A stretch of 64,000 nucleotides of DNA from Lottia gigantea (Eukaryota > Mollusca > Gastropoda > Lottiidae), in NCBI RefSeq assembly GCF_000327385.1, contig NW_008708846.1, positions 217,188 through 281,187 of the forward strand, given 5' to 3'. Made by a program: the position numbers and the translations under genes. Each line of letters opens with the position of its first letter. The first letter of the stretch is position 1. The notes under the pieces are model-generated. The model made no database searches. It worked only from the letters and a program-made list of their open reading frames with translations, and had not been told where the DNA came from. Below, piece after piece: positions 1-13,900 of this stretch.

Positions 1-121
1 TATTAGTTGGATATTGTACATACAAATACTCAATTGAGTAGTGACAACTTATATAAAGTTCTTCTTCCGTCATATGGCGAAACCCATATTTCCAAACGGA
101 AACTAACTTTTTTTTATTTTG

Positions 122-343
122 TACGAATTATTGCCTTCGTTCTTGAAAATGCATTCATTTTTAGCTCGTAAACACTCTTGCCTGATTTTGACAAAAATTA
201 TATTGTTTATCATCACCCCAAAAAGTTTAAAAGAGGTGCATTAAATATTTCATAATGGTGATTGTTACTGCAATACCAAATATTTTTATTCAAAATCAAA
301 GCTGGTAGTGGGCATCTTTTACCTTGCCTAGCAAGCTATCTTT
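122..343 (+). repeat. Palindromic repeat family, 3' end piece
   Basis: Contains a core fragment with the 'attgcc...ttcttgaaaat' string and ends in the tail ACCTTGCCTAGCAAGCTATC shared by tail type 1 copies further on. The 5' hairpin is missing. Confidence 0.7.
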
Positions 344-1417
344 CACCATGTCCAAATTTGGTTTGTGAAATCAATAGAGTTTTGATTAGACTTTGATGAA
401 TATTTGGATTTATATATATATTGAATGTTTGAAGTGAAATATTTTCATCATTGCTTGAACTATTGCATTTGACTATATTGCGAAAAATGTCTGTGAATGT
501 GATAAAGGCTACTGTCAAACTTGATATGTTTATTTATATTCATAAGTCATGAGACATTGGATGTATTAAAATTGGTCAACCTATTATGTTGCCCTTGACA
601 TGAAGGGATTGAAAAGAGGTTTTCCAGCCTTTTTATGTGCATCGGGGACTTCCATTTGAGACATTCCAATTCTTCTTCCGATGCCTGTGGTTCCTGCAAT
701 TCCAGAAATGATGGAGCTCCCTCAAGAGAATTTGTAACAATCTACCACTATACCACAATAACGTAATAATATATGTTATCTCCCCTTACAAGATAGAAGC
801 ATTTCTAACTAAAAATTGCACTCATTTATTTATTCCTTCACCATTGCCTTATATAGTTTTAACGGACTGGAAGAGACATTCTGTGAGTAATTTGACTTTC
901 GCTGTATAAACCCAAGTCCTAAACATGAAACTACAAATATTTCATGATCTAATAACTGTAGAGGTTTGAACATAAATTAACATTGTACACATGATAACAG
1001 ACATAACACCATTTATGGAGTGGGCATGGCACATCCAGTATAGATTCACATTTACCTTCTATATTTGAAATTTTTGTTATGCAATGTATCCATTTCTCAT
1101 CATCCATTAAATTTGCCATAAAAAAGGTCAATATTTTGGCCAATTTGCAAAAAGAGTAAGTTTCTTTGGTCTTTTTTACTTTTAAAAAAGGAACAGGATT
1201 TACGATTTACAAAAAAAAATGTCAAAGGTTATTGCTCTTGGTTGTCCATTCATACATTCATCTTTGATATTTGACATCTACTTTAGGTTTTACACGCCAT
1301 CAAAAACTTTCAAGACATATATCTCGACCCTTACCTTTGGTGACATTGTGATCTACTCTAGCCATTAATATCTTCATTTGAGTTGTGCTATGTTAATTAT
1401 CAGTCAATAGACCTGGT

Positions 1418-1735
1418 CTTATATGCCCACATTATAATGTGGTCTTATATTGTTGTTGTCCCTGTCTGGCCACTCGTCCTTCCACAATTTGCTTGTGAAC
1501 ACAATAGAGGCTACAGTTTTTATACGCCCACATAAAATGGGGTGTGTATATATTTTCGTCACCCACGTCCGTTCGTTCACATTTACCTTGTGATGGTTTT
1601 ATACTGTTTACATTTTCAAAGTTTTTATGACCTTGACCTTTGTTGACCTTCCCCGTAACAAGGTCAATGCAATCTGCTGATACTTTCATATTTGATGTCA
1701 AGCATGTGACCTAGGGGGTTTTTCAGATTCTCTAG
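1418..1735 (+). repeat. Palindromic repeat family, two 5' hairpin ends in tandem
   Basis: Two successive 5' ends are present: TATGCCCACATTATAATGTG at about 1421 and TATACGCCCACATAAAATGG at about 1521. Each is followed by the C-rich gtccgt motif. The rest of the element is largely missing. Confidence 0.65.
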
Positions 1736-1878
1736 CAAATTGGTTCAAAGTCCCACTCTGTGCCACATGTGGCTCTAGTTTAGTTTTTTAATTATACAGT
1801 TTGAAGTTGTATTTTAAAAGATTAAGTCTGCCATGATATTTTGGGTATATTGCAAAATTGAGTGTAATGTTCTTTCAG

Positions 1879-4800
1879 CCTCATGAAAATGATCCTGATT
1901 GTAGTGCATTGGGACTGATAGAAGCTGGGTTGTTTGGAAAAAGTTCTCAAAGGTAATGAATAGACAATATTAGCTATAAATATTTTTTTGTGTTGACCTT
2001 TCAAGAAGGAATCCAAAAGTTGCTCAAAAATTCGCAACTTTAAATTTAGGTGTTGCTCCACAGCTGCAAATTAGGCAGATAAATAAGTTCAGCAAAGACA
2101 ACTATTATGGATATACTACTCCTTTAATTTAATTTTGCAACTTTTCAATTCACATACAGGAATCTTTATCAAGCATGGAATGTTCTACCTACTTCCAAAT
2201 GTCATTTAAATATAATAGATAAATAAGTATCTAGATTAGTTCTTTATTATGAAGAAACCTGTGAAAATTTTGTAAAAATCCAGCCAACGACATTAAGTTT
2301 CGTTTAATTTCATTCAATTTTCTTAACTCAAAACCTTAACTTGCTATTCTTGGCATACTATTTTTTTTTAATTTTAGTTAAAAACTTATGACAAATTTTG
2401 TATGTAAAGGAGTCTTGAATGTAACTGAAAATCATTCCTTTGAAATATCTGATTTTAGTGATAGCAGATATCTGCTTCTGCTGACAGAAAACTATGGTGC
2501 ATTAGGTATTTTACAAGAACAAATATTGCAGAAACATCGTGTTCAAACAATATTTGGTTCAAGTTTTCCAAGAGACCAGGAATATACACAAGTAAGTAAA
2601 ATTCTAATTTGTATTAAAAACAAAATAGCTATTGGCTCCGTCACACCAGAAAGGTTCTTAATGCACTGCTACTGGGACAGAAAATTGTGCAATTTTCGTC
2701 ACTATTCGTGTTTCTGAGGACATGTTTAAAACAAAGGTTCGTGGATCTATTCTGAAACGCAAAGAAAACGCCATGAGATCAGGAGAGTCGTTCAAAAGCT
2801 TTGTAACATCTGTTGAGCGGTACAAAAGTGCAGTAGACATAGTAATGTCTCTGTAATATCAATAGAACACAATATGGTCGCATAACTAACGGAATGAGGT
2901 CGACTGTTTTTAAGTTTGTAATTTTTAAGGACTTTTTTTTCTAGTTTTCGTCACGTTTGACCGCCACTTGTACATTTCATGTTGGTGTAAGATTGCAAAT
3001 TGTTGCTGTCCGATGTGACAGGGTTATATAATTTAGAATGTGTTTTGTACTCTTTGTTTGGACAAATATTGTTTACAACCATGTCTTTCCGTTCGCCACT
3101 TTTTTCAGTTTTCAACTGAATTTGGTTTTGTACATTGGTTCAATTCTTGTAAAAAAAATAGTAAATCATTTACCAATGCAGTTTGCTGTGAGGACACTCA
3201 AGGTTACCATCAAGACTATATGCCTAGTAGAGTCTAATATGTGTTGAGTCATTCTTCATATTGTGATGAACCCTTTTTATTTGTTACTAACTCAGGTCTG
3301 TCGCAATATCAACAGAATTAAAGTCTGTATGGAAACTGGTAATACAGTTATATTGTTAAATTTAGAGAATTTATATGAAAGTTTATATGATGCCTTAAAT
3401 CAAGTAAGTACTTTGAACAAAATGAGTTAATGTAGTAGACCTCTTAATTACAGCTTTCAAGTTGAGTTCAAAACTGTATTGTTTACATTAAATTTTTGAT
3501 TATTTGTTTTTTTCATCAAAAAAAGACTGTAAACAATATGGCCTTGTGTTTAATTAATTGTTACTGTCTGTCAAAACTTATATTTTGATTTACAGAAGAA
3601 TGTAGACCCAATTTATGATAAATGATGTCAATATCAATAATGAGAAAAAACTGCCCTTTCTCAAATATGTGTGGGGGTACACCTCATCTGAAAGTATCTT
3701 TATCAATTCGGTTTTAATGATGTAAAAAATGATATGTTTTGAGGAGGCAATAAAGACGTAAATGTGGCAATTTCACTGGAACAAACAATGCTACCCTTTT
3801 TTGTTCATATTATCAGCCTCATTCTGGATTCAGTAGGTCTATAACACTGAGTGCCTAATACCTTGACATTGTGATGATGCTGTCTCACATACTCTGTATA
3901 TTCTTTTCTTACAGTATTATGCAAAATTTGGCGGTGAAAGATACGTTGATCTAGGTTTAGGTTCACATCGTGTCAAATGTCGTGTACATAAAAACTTCAG
4001 GTAAGAAGTGTTACTTATATGAGTTATTGACCTTGTTCTTGAAAACTCATTCCATTCTTGGCTCGTAAACACTAAAAGGCAGAATTCCTGTTGGATTTTT
4101 AACAAAACTCCGTAATATTGAACAGTATAACCCCAAAAAGTTCAAAAGAAGTTTATGTCTGAAGTTGAATATTTCATACTGGTGATTGTTACTGTACTGC
4201 CAAATATTTGTATTTAAAATCAAAGCTGCCAGTGGGTATCTTATTACCTTGCTTGGCAAGCTATCTTATAGATTGAAGCTGCTATGAAATTTATAACCTT
4301 TTGTTCTACAGTAATTTTTGTATAAAGGATTCAATTGCTCTACAAGACACAATTCTTGACTGATTTTGATAAAACTGTGTATGAGTGTTTATTATCAACC
4401 AAGGATGAACCCTATTGAAAATCAGAAGAATCAAAAAATATCAGTATGAGTAATTGCCCTTGTTCTTAAAAATGCGTTCAAGTTTTAGTCAGTAAACACT
4501 CTTGAAGACCCAACTGTGAAAAGATTTTTACGAAACTTTGTAATCTTATTCAGTATCGCCCCAAAAAGTTCAAAAGAAGTGTAAGACTGAAGGTTGAATA
4601 TTTCATACTGGTAATTGTTACTATTCTGCCAAATATTTCAATTTAAAACCAAAGCTCTCAGTGGGCGTATATTACCTTGCCTGGCAAACTATCTTTGCTC
4701 TTTAATGAGTCTACTTGTGACTTTCATATCAGTCAGTTTTGCCCCATTCTTTAAATTATTATTTGTTTTTATATTTTAGACTAATTGTTGTCGCTGAAAA

Positions 4801-4947
4801 GAAGGTTGTTTATGAAAAGTTTCCAATTCCACTGATAAATCGTTTAGAGAAACACTTTCTGACACTTGATAATATAATGACAAAAGAACAGGCTGAGGTT
4901 ACTCAAAAGCTTAAAGATTGGGCTAGTAAACTGTCTCAAACTGAGAG
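1879..4947 (+). CDS. RNF213: RNF213-like exons 1-5 (end of the AAA+ core)
   Basis: Exons: 1879-1952, 2378-2591, 3296-3403, 3915-4000, 4780-4947. Exon 1 (read from CCT) matches the weakly conserved segment of human RNF213 ending in LIKQNIFGPSQ; here it reads LIEAGLFGKSSQ. Exon 2 carries SRYLLLLTENYGALGILQ and IFGSSFPRDQEYTQ. Exon 3 carries the METGN...NLENLYESLYDALNQ stretch, exon 4 YVDLGLGSHRVKCRVH, and exon 5 VVYEKFPIPLINRLEKHF, all hallmark strings of the family. Phases are 2, 0, 0, 2, 2 at successive donors. The first whole codon of exon 2 (2379-2381) is TAA in the frame that the rest of the gene uses. An AG at 2408-2409 is the next possible acceptor but would break the phase. The methionine at 2388 could in principle start a shorter product, but I see no promoter. 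Confidence 0.9.
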
Positions 4948-7900
4948 GTAAGAAAATACAGCTACTTTAAAACTTTTTCGACCGATTTTGATGAAACTTA
5001 AAATGGATGTTATTGGACCTAAATCGAAAGGTTTGAGAGAGTTTAGTTTACTTCTGATTAAATTTAAGGCTTTTTCAAGATTTAGGCCTCTTACGTCAGT
5101 TTTGAGGAGTTATCGCCCTTTAACCTCTATACAGTAAGTGCTTCTATCAACATCAATTGCTTCAATTTTTTGATGGAATCAAATTAAATTCGGTATGTGT
5201 ATACATATTCTTAAAACGAAGATCAAGTTCGAATTTGAGCTATTTTCGACTGTTAGAAGCAGAGTTATAGCCCTTGCCCCAAAATCTTGAATATGCTATT
5301 ACTCTCTTAGTTTTCAACCAATTTTGATGAAACTTAAAATGGATGTTTCGTTTTTACCATCCACATGCCGTGAAGGGCGTATATGGCTATGGTCCACTAT
5401 CTTTTAATGAGCTTTGAGAAAAACTATTTGCACTGACCGAAAATATCGTCCATGAAATGAACCGAATGTTAGTTAGTATTCTCGTAACATGAATCTACAT
5501 TTACATAAAGATATAGCACTGATGATCAGGAACCACCACATTTTTTGCTTATCAGTGTAACGTTTCAGTCTTAGTCAAACATAAAATAGTATTGTTACTA
5601 AAATCAAGTCTGTTGTTTAGTAGATACTATTTAAGAAATAAAGATAAAGGAAAAGTAGAAGAAGCTTTCATGGGTTATCATTCTGATGCTGCAGCAGCCA
5701 TTGTTTTAAAGCTGTGGAATGATTCAGACCAACAAAACGTGAGTTATTATATTTCTCATTTCATCATATTACACAAAATAGCTCTTATAATTGAATTGTG
5801 TCAATTGTCCTGTTATGGTCAGTGTTAACAAGTCATTTGAAATTCATAAATATCCATAGTCTTACATGCAACTATATGCAAGGATGATTTCATTTAAAAA
5901 GGTCAATCTGAGCTAAAAATGTTAAAGATATACTGTGAGCTAAAACTGCTTTTTGCTCATATGGATATGTCCTTTAAATTCAATTTCTATTTCTATCTGT
6001 ATCTCTTTAATCTGATTATAGACGACCCAGGTTTTTATTATGAAAATGAGCACCATCAGGTGGTAGAGTAAACATACAGATGACTTTATCTCTGTAGATC
6101 TCTTTAACAGTATATCTATTCATCTTGGAACATGTTTTAGATATTTGAACTATGTAAGAAAGAATTGTTATGGTGCAGTACCCCTGAAGCTGTTTTACAA
6201 GCAGAGAACAGCCCCATAGCAGCAGAGAAAGATTTCTTGAATCATGTTTATTTTGTTGAACAACAACATACTGATATATTTTCCTATGTTTTACCAAGGA
6301 TCCAAGGTTCAAACACATTATTTGCTCAGGTAATTCATAACAATTCATTGTTTAAGACTAGTGCTTTGTTTCACTTAGCAAATTATGAAACTTTGTCACT
6401 TTGTCAATGTTGTCGATCAACCTTTACCAGTGGGTCAAGGGCTGCCCAGTTTGGATTTATTCCAAAAATAATTGTAAGGAATATGATTAAAAATAGGTAG
6501 GAATTAGATCACTTTAAATGTTGATGTTTTCAAATATTTGAATATACAGTATTATTATTTCCTTGAGATGTTGTCTTATAGTGTGCAAATTATAAAATTA
6601 GATATAATGTTTGTATATTCATCATATTCTGAGTCATTCTGATTACAGAAGCAAGTTACATTAGAGAATGAATAGCCTATGTGTCGTCACTTAACACTCA
6701 ATCAACAGAATTAACTTAGCTGTCCAAGTACATGTGGATTTATTCATTTTGGATGAAGAAAGCCAAGAATCTGAATGTATTGAGACCCAGAAACTTATTT
6801 TGTTCTTTTTAGATAACAACACATTCAACTTTATTAACAGATGAAGAAAAAAAAGCCTTTCTACTTCCACTCAGAAATATTCTGTTATTAAATCTGCAGT
6901 CCTTTGATACTGAACAACAATTCTGTCAACAAATCAAGTAAATACAACTTTCAATTTTATACAACCACATTTAGTTGTCATATATTGTCATCGCCCCTGT
7001 CCGTCCGTCCACAATTGGATTGGATAGAGGCTACAGTTTTCATCTGATTTTAATGAAATTATTGTTATGATCATTTATAATGATGAAATCTTGGTCAAGT
7101 TTGACTTGAAATTGGTTGGTGAACACTATAGAGACTACAGTTTTCATCTGATTTTAATGAAATTATTGTTATGATCATTTATAATGATGAAATCTTGGTC
7201 AAGTTTGACTTGAAATTGGTTGGTGAACACTATAGAGACTACAGTTTTCATCTGATTTTAATGAAATTATTGTTATGATCATTTATAATGATGAAATCTT
7301 GGTCAAGTTCGACTTGAAATTGGTTGGTGAACACTATAGAGACTAGTTTTCATCTGATTTTAATGAAATCTGGTGTGATCATCTATTACAATGAGATCTT
7401 AGTCAAGTTTGAATTTGACGATTTTGCAATGAGTGAAATTTGAGTTATTGTCCTTAACTTAGTAAAAATGCAACAAAATTTGTTGGCAGTTTATGTCAAA
7501 ATTTTATGAAATTTTGTGTGTTTGATTAAATCAACAATATTTTGTACAAATTAGGTTTTTGGTACGATTTGACACAGATTGGCGACCGCTTTTGATATAT
7601 TAAAAATTTATCAGGGAAGTGGGCGTATATTGCTACGCATTTACTTGTTGAATATTCTTTTATGTGATAATGTGATAAAACACGAGATCTGCTAAAAAAA
7701 AAAAATTTTGTTTATTCCCGAGAAAGGGTATTCTGAATTATTGGACTACTCTAGTTTTCTATAGCAGATTATTTATTGGAATGTTCACCCATGTGTTGTG
7801 CTATAAGGTATCCTATACTGTTCTATAGCACAGTCAGTTAGAGCGTTGGTTTTCTTCATGATGTAATTTGCATAGTAACGTCAAGCAAATGTCGGCTTTG

Positions 7901-10900
7901 GGTCCGATCTCAAACAATCTTTATGATTTATCAAACAAACTTTATGTTTTATCAAACAATCTTTATGTTTTATCAAACAAACTTTATATTTTATCAAACA
8001 AACTTTATATTTTATCAAACAAACTTTAACCACAAAATGACCACAATCTTATTAAATAAATTGATCCACACACAGAAGCTATCATCTTTACTACAAGGGG
8101 GACAAATTATATCTGTCTGTGTTGATAGCTTGTGCCAGGCTTAAAGTTTTGTGAAAAAAAAAGATAAGCAAATGTCGGCTTTGGGTCCGATCTCAAACTC
8201 TATGTTTTGTCAAACAAACTTTATGATTTATCAAACAATCTTTATGATTTATCAAACAAACTTTATGTTTTATCAAACAATCTTTATGTTTTATCAAACA
8301 AACTTTATGATTTATCAAACAAACTTTATGATTTATCAAACAATCTTTATGTTTTATCAAACAAACTTTATGATTTATCAAACAATCTTTATGATTTATC
8401 AAACAAACTTTATGTTTTATCAAACAATCTTTATGTTTTATCAAACAAACTTTATGTTTTATCAAACAATCTTTATGTTTTATCAAACAATCTTTATGTT
8501 TTATCAAACAAACTTTATGTTTTATCAAACAATCTTTATGTTTTATCAAACAAACTTTATGTTTTATCAAACAATCTTTATGTTTTATCAAACAATCTTT
8601 ATGTTTTATCAAACAAACTTTATGTTTTATCAAACAATCTTTATGTTTTATCAAACAAACTTTATATTTTATCAAACAAACTTTATATTTTATCAAACAA
8701 ACTTTAACCACAAAATGACCACAATCTTATTAAATAAATTGATCCACACACAGAAGCTATCATCTTTACTACAAGGGGGACAAATTATATCTGTCTGTGT
8801 TGATAGCTTGTGCCAGGCTTAAAGTTTTGTGAAAAAAAAAGATAATATTATTATTTCTGAATTATGTTGTGGATGTATGTTATATTAACTATATTTATAT
8901 CAATCTTTTATAGAAATTTTGGTCAGAGCTGTACTGAGGGGAATAAAATATTGATTATACAATGTGACAGTCATGGTGGTACTACAAATTTAGTAAAGAG
9001 TGCTCAATATTGTGTTGATGATAATTTACCGAAGTATCTAAATAATTATCATGTAATATTCATAGTTCAACTTGATAGAATGACACAACAACAATTTACT
9101 GGTTATCAGGTAAAATCCATCAAAAACAATATTACTACTTGACGTGTTTTTAGTAAAGTTTCAAAAAAGGAAAACGGTTATCCATCCAGAATTTATTCTG
9201 GCCATTATATTACTGGAATATATATTTTACAACAAGTGTATTTTGGATGGATATAGTTGTATCAACTTTTTCTTTACTCCTTGAAAATGCTTGTTTTCAG
9301 CTTGTTTTGACTTCTGGACAGTTCTTACATTCTCACTGATGGTTACCACAACCTTTCTATATTGATCATATCTGCACATGACAATGTTAATGACATTTGA
9401 GACAGTGACAACATTTAAATTGAGTTCCATTTTATTCTCAGGTAAAGCAAATATTTAAGGGAATATGTTGCTCATGTCTGTGTAATTTACTGATACAGAT
9501 GATTTATGAAGGATGAGCTGTATGTTTACCAACTATATCTGTTAGTCGTCAAAAAACTATGTTCAATGTGAAATATTATCATCTGAATCGTTCTGACAAA
9601 AAGTTTCTGAATTGTTCCAGACAACAAGCTTCTGCTTTGTTCTGACTGTTTCTGACAAAAAGCTTCTGAATTGATCTGACAAAAAGCTTCTGAATTGTTC
9701 CAGACAAAAAGCTTCCGAATTGTTCTGACTGTTTCTGACAAAAAGCTTCTGAATTGTTCTGTTTGTTTCTGACAAAAAGCCTCTGAATTGCTCAGACATT
9801 GTTTCAGACAAAAAGCCTTTGAATTGTTCTGACTCTTTCTGACAAAAAGCTTCTGAATGGCTCTGACATTGTTTAACACAAAAAGCCTTTGAATTGTTCT
9901 GATTGTTTCTGACAAAAAGCCTCTGAATTGCTCTGACATTGTTTCTGACAAAAAGCCTTTGAATTGTTCCGACAATGTTTCTGACAAAAAGCCTTTGAAC
10001 TTGTCTGACTTTTTTCACAACAAGCTTCTGAATTGTTCTGACAAAATCCTCTAAAATGATCTGACAATAAGCCTCGAAATTTAAGTAAAAAACTATCTAT
10101 TCTTTACAGGGTGGTAAATGGCATTGTTTACATATAGACGATCTTCGTCCCATTGCTAATATTGGTGCCAATTTGATGCAAATGAAGCAGAATTCTGTAG
10201 CAGTATTATTCAAGCGGGAGAAAGACATGGAAGATTCGCTTTATGAAAAAATGGTGGCCAGTCCATCTAGTGACAGTGGTTTGGAGCTGGAATCTATAAA
10301 TATAAGTCTTGAAGATTCTGATGTTAGGAAAAATGATGGTTGTGACATGTATTTAACAGATGAATATTTTCATTCTAAAGTCGTGTCATGTATCCAAGCA
10401 GCTGTTGGTCGTGTGAAAGATAATAATGATACACTATCCAGACCAACTCAACGAGTTTCAATATTGATTACACTTCTTAAAGGTTAGATTTTTACTTGCA
10501 AGTTTTATCATTGCTTCCATATATTTATAAATTATCAGGTAAACCAATTTTGAAGTTTTTTCACCCATTCTGCTAGTCTATTCAGGTAAGAATCCATATT
10601 GTTGGGGAAGTCATCAGCCGTCGAGAACAAGTCCCAAATCTTGTACAATACTTAATGCCGTATTGTAAAAATTTCTCCACTCGTAATTCCTTTCCAAGGC
10701 ATGACCACTCATATAACACCAATGTATTATTTGATTTAAAGGGGATTAAGAAATACTGAATGCTTAGTGCTATAATAATTAACAGAGTGTAAAACAATTG
10801 AAACATACCAGCCACCCAGTAAAAAAAAAAAATATGCATCTGAGGAGAAATTTTTTTAAATATTTTGCACATAAAACAAAATGATTTTGTAGTTGCTTAT

Positions 10901-13900
10901 AAAGTATGCACTTCTTCTGGCTCTATGGGGTTCCAAAGTGATATGTAGATGTGATGGCCCAAAACAGAACAATAACACATCTGTATATCACGTCTGGTGA
11001 AGTAGGTAGAATTGTCTGTTTACTTTGTAATTACTGAACTTTGATGTGATTTGTAAAATTGAAATAATATTATAGATCATGGACATGAAAGTGAATTCAG
11101 TAAAGGAATAAGATCCATTGTAAGTCGGTTACTAATGGAGAAGGAGAATGAAAGAGGTGGTTCTCAAGTGTCTAGCAGGTGGCTAGTGTCTGAAGTTTGT
11201 AAATCAGATAAGATTCAAAAAACAGGAACCTTCAGGTCAGAATCTAATTTGTAGTTCTGTACATCCTATCTGTTTTCAAGCATTATTTTACTTATATGTT
11301 ACTTTTTATGCAATTTGCAATGGTAAACAAGTAGTTGAAATTTGTGTTATATTAAATGAGTCATTCAATGTCAAGTGGACCAAGTTTTAGAACATTGTAA
11401 AAGTTATAAAAAATGTATGTTAAAGTACATAGTCTTAATCCAACCAATCCCAAATTTTAATTGAGATTAGATTTTCAAACCCTTCAAATGATAATAATAC
11501 AATGCTCTAACTTTGTAGATTACGAATTTAGTATCATAAAATAGGTTGCGATTGGTCCTTATTGTCAAAATATCTAGGATTTTACATCTGGTTTGTTCTT
11601 TTTATTCAATTGTAAAAGAGCTTTGCAACTTTTCCATTATATTTTATGATATTATCTTATTACAGACGGGCTATTGGACAGTATTTTGAAGAAAAGATCA
11701 CACCTATTCTGGCTGGAACTGTAGCCCTATTGGATAAGAATTTAAACATGGATATTATTAAAGAAACCAATGGATGGAAAGAGAAATTATGGTTAGATAT
11801 CCTAAACAGAAACAACTTGTTAGATTTGAAATATTCAAATTTCATTTCAAGAGAAAATTCTGAAGTTTTGAATGAATTTGTTGTAAACAACACAGGCTAT
11901 GGACAGAGATGTTTTCAATCTAGTTTTCCTTTTTCCTGGCTGTATGTTGATTTGATAGAGAAGACTTTGACATCTTTAGAGTATAAATCTGAAGATGAAC
12001 AAGGTAAGTGCTTTAGAAATGAAATGAATGGAGTTTTACACCTTACCCTGGGAACAAAATAAGTGGTATGGCATCGCAGTTTGCGATACAATTTTCAGTT
12101 TTTTTGGGATACATAATATTTTTTCTAATAATAAATGAAAATTAACTCATTATAAAATTTGGTGTCTGAAGCAATGATCCGTTAATTTGTTGCACCTTTT
12201 AGTAAATTTCTCGAGGACTAAAAGTCGGCATAGAATCAAAGGAGGCATGATTGTTACTATAAATAGTATCGTAGTCAGAGATCATGCTAAATAAGGAATA
12301 TTATACTGAAGTGGATAGCAGACGACATTTCGGAGAGATAGAGTAGAGCAGCTTGGATATGGCCTTCGTGGTGGAAACAAATACAACTCTCCTAATTGCG
12401 ACAAAATGATAAAAACTTTAAATATCCATTTCCGTAAGAAAAACCGCACACCCGAGGTTTGAATATAATCGGTTGGTTTGAACTTTTCTCAATCGAGAAT
12501 CATACTTGCGCGACCTTGAAAATTTAGAAATATAATGTCACGGGAATAAATATGACAAATGCAAGTATTTCATCACTTCAACAATAACATTGAAGATATC
12601 AGGAGTAAGAAAAGCCATTATTGAAGAAATATTATAAAAAGTAAACATGTAGGCCTGAGTGTGCATTATTTATGATGACAGATTTTTTAGATTTACTCAA
12701 GTGCCAAAAGGAATGTGCAAATACATTTGGAGTTTAAGGTCTACTTCTTTTGTATTTATATTTTCCACTGGTATTAAAATTGATAAAATCAAGAATTATA
12801 TAATTCAGTGATACTATTCATAACTTTTATTAAACATTAAACAAATATTTTTAAAAAAGTGCTATACAATTTCAACTATCACAGAAGAAATCGCCCCTCA
12901 AAAGTTAAAAATGCTATTCAATTTTGGCCCAAAGAGCAAAAAACTGCTATGCATAATTTGTACCCTGTTACCGTAAGTGCTATAATAGAAGAGAAGTGCA
13001 AAATGTATAATGCATAACAATCATTGCATAAACTTTTTTTTATAAGGCTTAAATTAAATCCTATGAGATCTTTCTGAAAATAAGGAAATTAATCAAATTT
13101 TTGAGAGGATTGAAATTATATTGTGTGTCTGATTGGACAGAAATCATCTTGTGTGTTCGATAAGATAGAAATTATCTTGTGTGTTTGATAAGATAGAAAT
13201 CATCTTGTGTGTTCGATAAGATAGAAATTATCTTGTGTGTTCGATAAGATAGAAATTATCTTGTGTGTCTGATTGGACAGAAATCATCTTGTGTGTTCGA
13301 TAAGATAGAAATTATCTTGTGTGTTTGATAAGATAGAAATCATCTTGTGTGTTTGATAAGATAGAAATCATCTTGTGTGTTTGATAAGATAGAAATTATC
13401 TTGTGTGTTCGATAAGATAGAAATTATCTTGTGTGTCTGATAGGACAGAAATTATCTTGTGTGTTTGATAAGATAGAAATCATCTTGTGTGTTCGATAAG
13501 ATAGAAATTATCTTGTGTGTTGATAAGATAGAAATTATCTTGAGTGTCAGATAGGACAGAAATTATCTTGTGTGTTTGATAAGATAGAAATCATCTTGTG
13601 TGTTCGATAAGATAGAAATTATCTTGTGTGTCTGATAGGACAGAAATTATCTTGTGTGTTTGATAAGATAGAAATTATCTTGTGTGTCTGATAGGACAGA
13701 AATTATCTTGTGTTTGATAAGATAGAAATTATCTTGTGTGTTCGATAAGATAGAAATTATCTTGTGTGTTCGATAAGATAGAAATTATCTTGTGTGTCTG
13801 ATAAGATAGAAATCATCTTGTGTGTTCGATAAGATAGAAATTATCTTGTGTGTCTGATAGGACAGAAATTATCTTGTGTGTTTGATAAGATAGAAATTAT

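Larger units (their letters stand above)
1..1878. other. Intronic start of window, no exon recognised
   Basis: The stretch before the first exon I can place holds two pieces of the palindromic repeat family (122-343 and 1418-1735) and a piece related to the foldback element at 48189-48865 (about 598-690). I found no further RNF213-like exon, although a donor-like site at about 1154 might end one I do not recognise. Confidence 0.5.

Noticed and set aside
1060-1153. Possible upstream RNF213 exon ending at a GTAAGT donor
   Set aside because: The open frame before the donor does not match the expected protein segment and there is no clear acceptor.
8151-8822. Open frame of 223 codons with YQTNFMF-type heptads, and overlapping frames on both strands
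   Set aside because: The 21-bp repeat is a multiple of three, so frames stay open in a non-coding minisatellite; it lies inside an intron with no splice or start support.
9526-10067. Minus-strand frames with SEQFRGFLSET repeats
   Set aside because: Three overlapping frames arise from an intronic minisatellite; no family match and no gene context.
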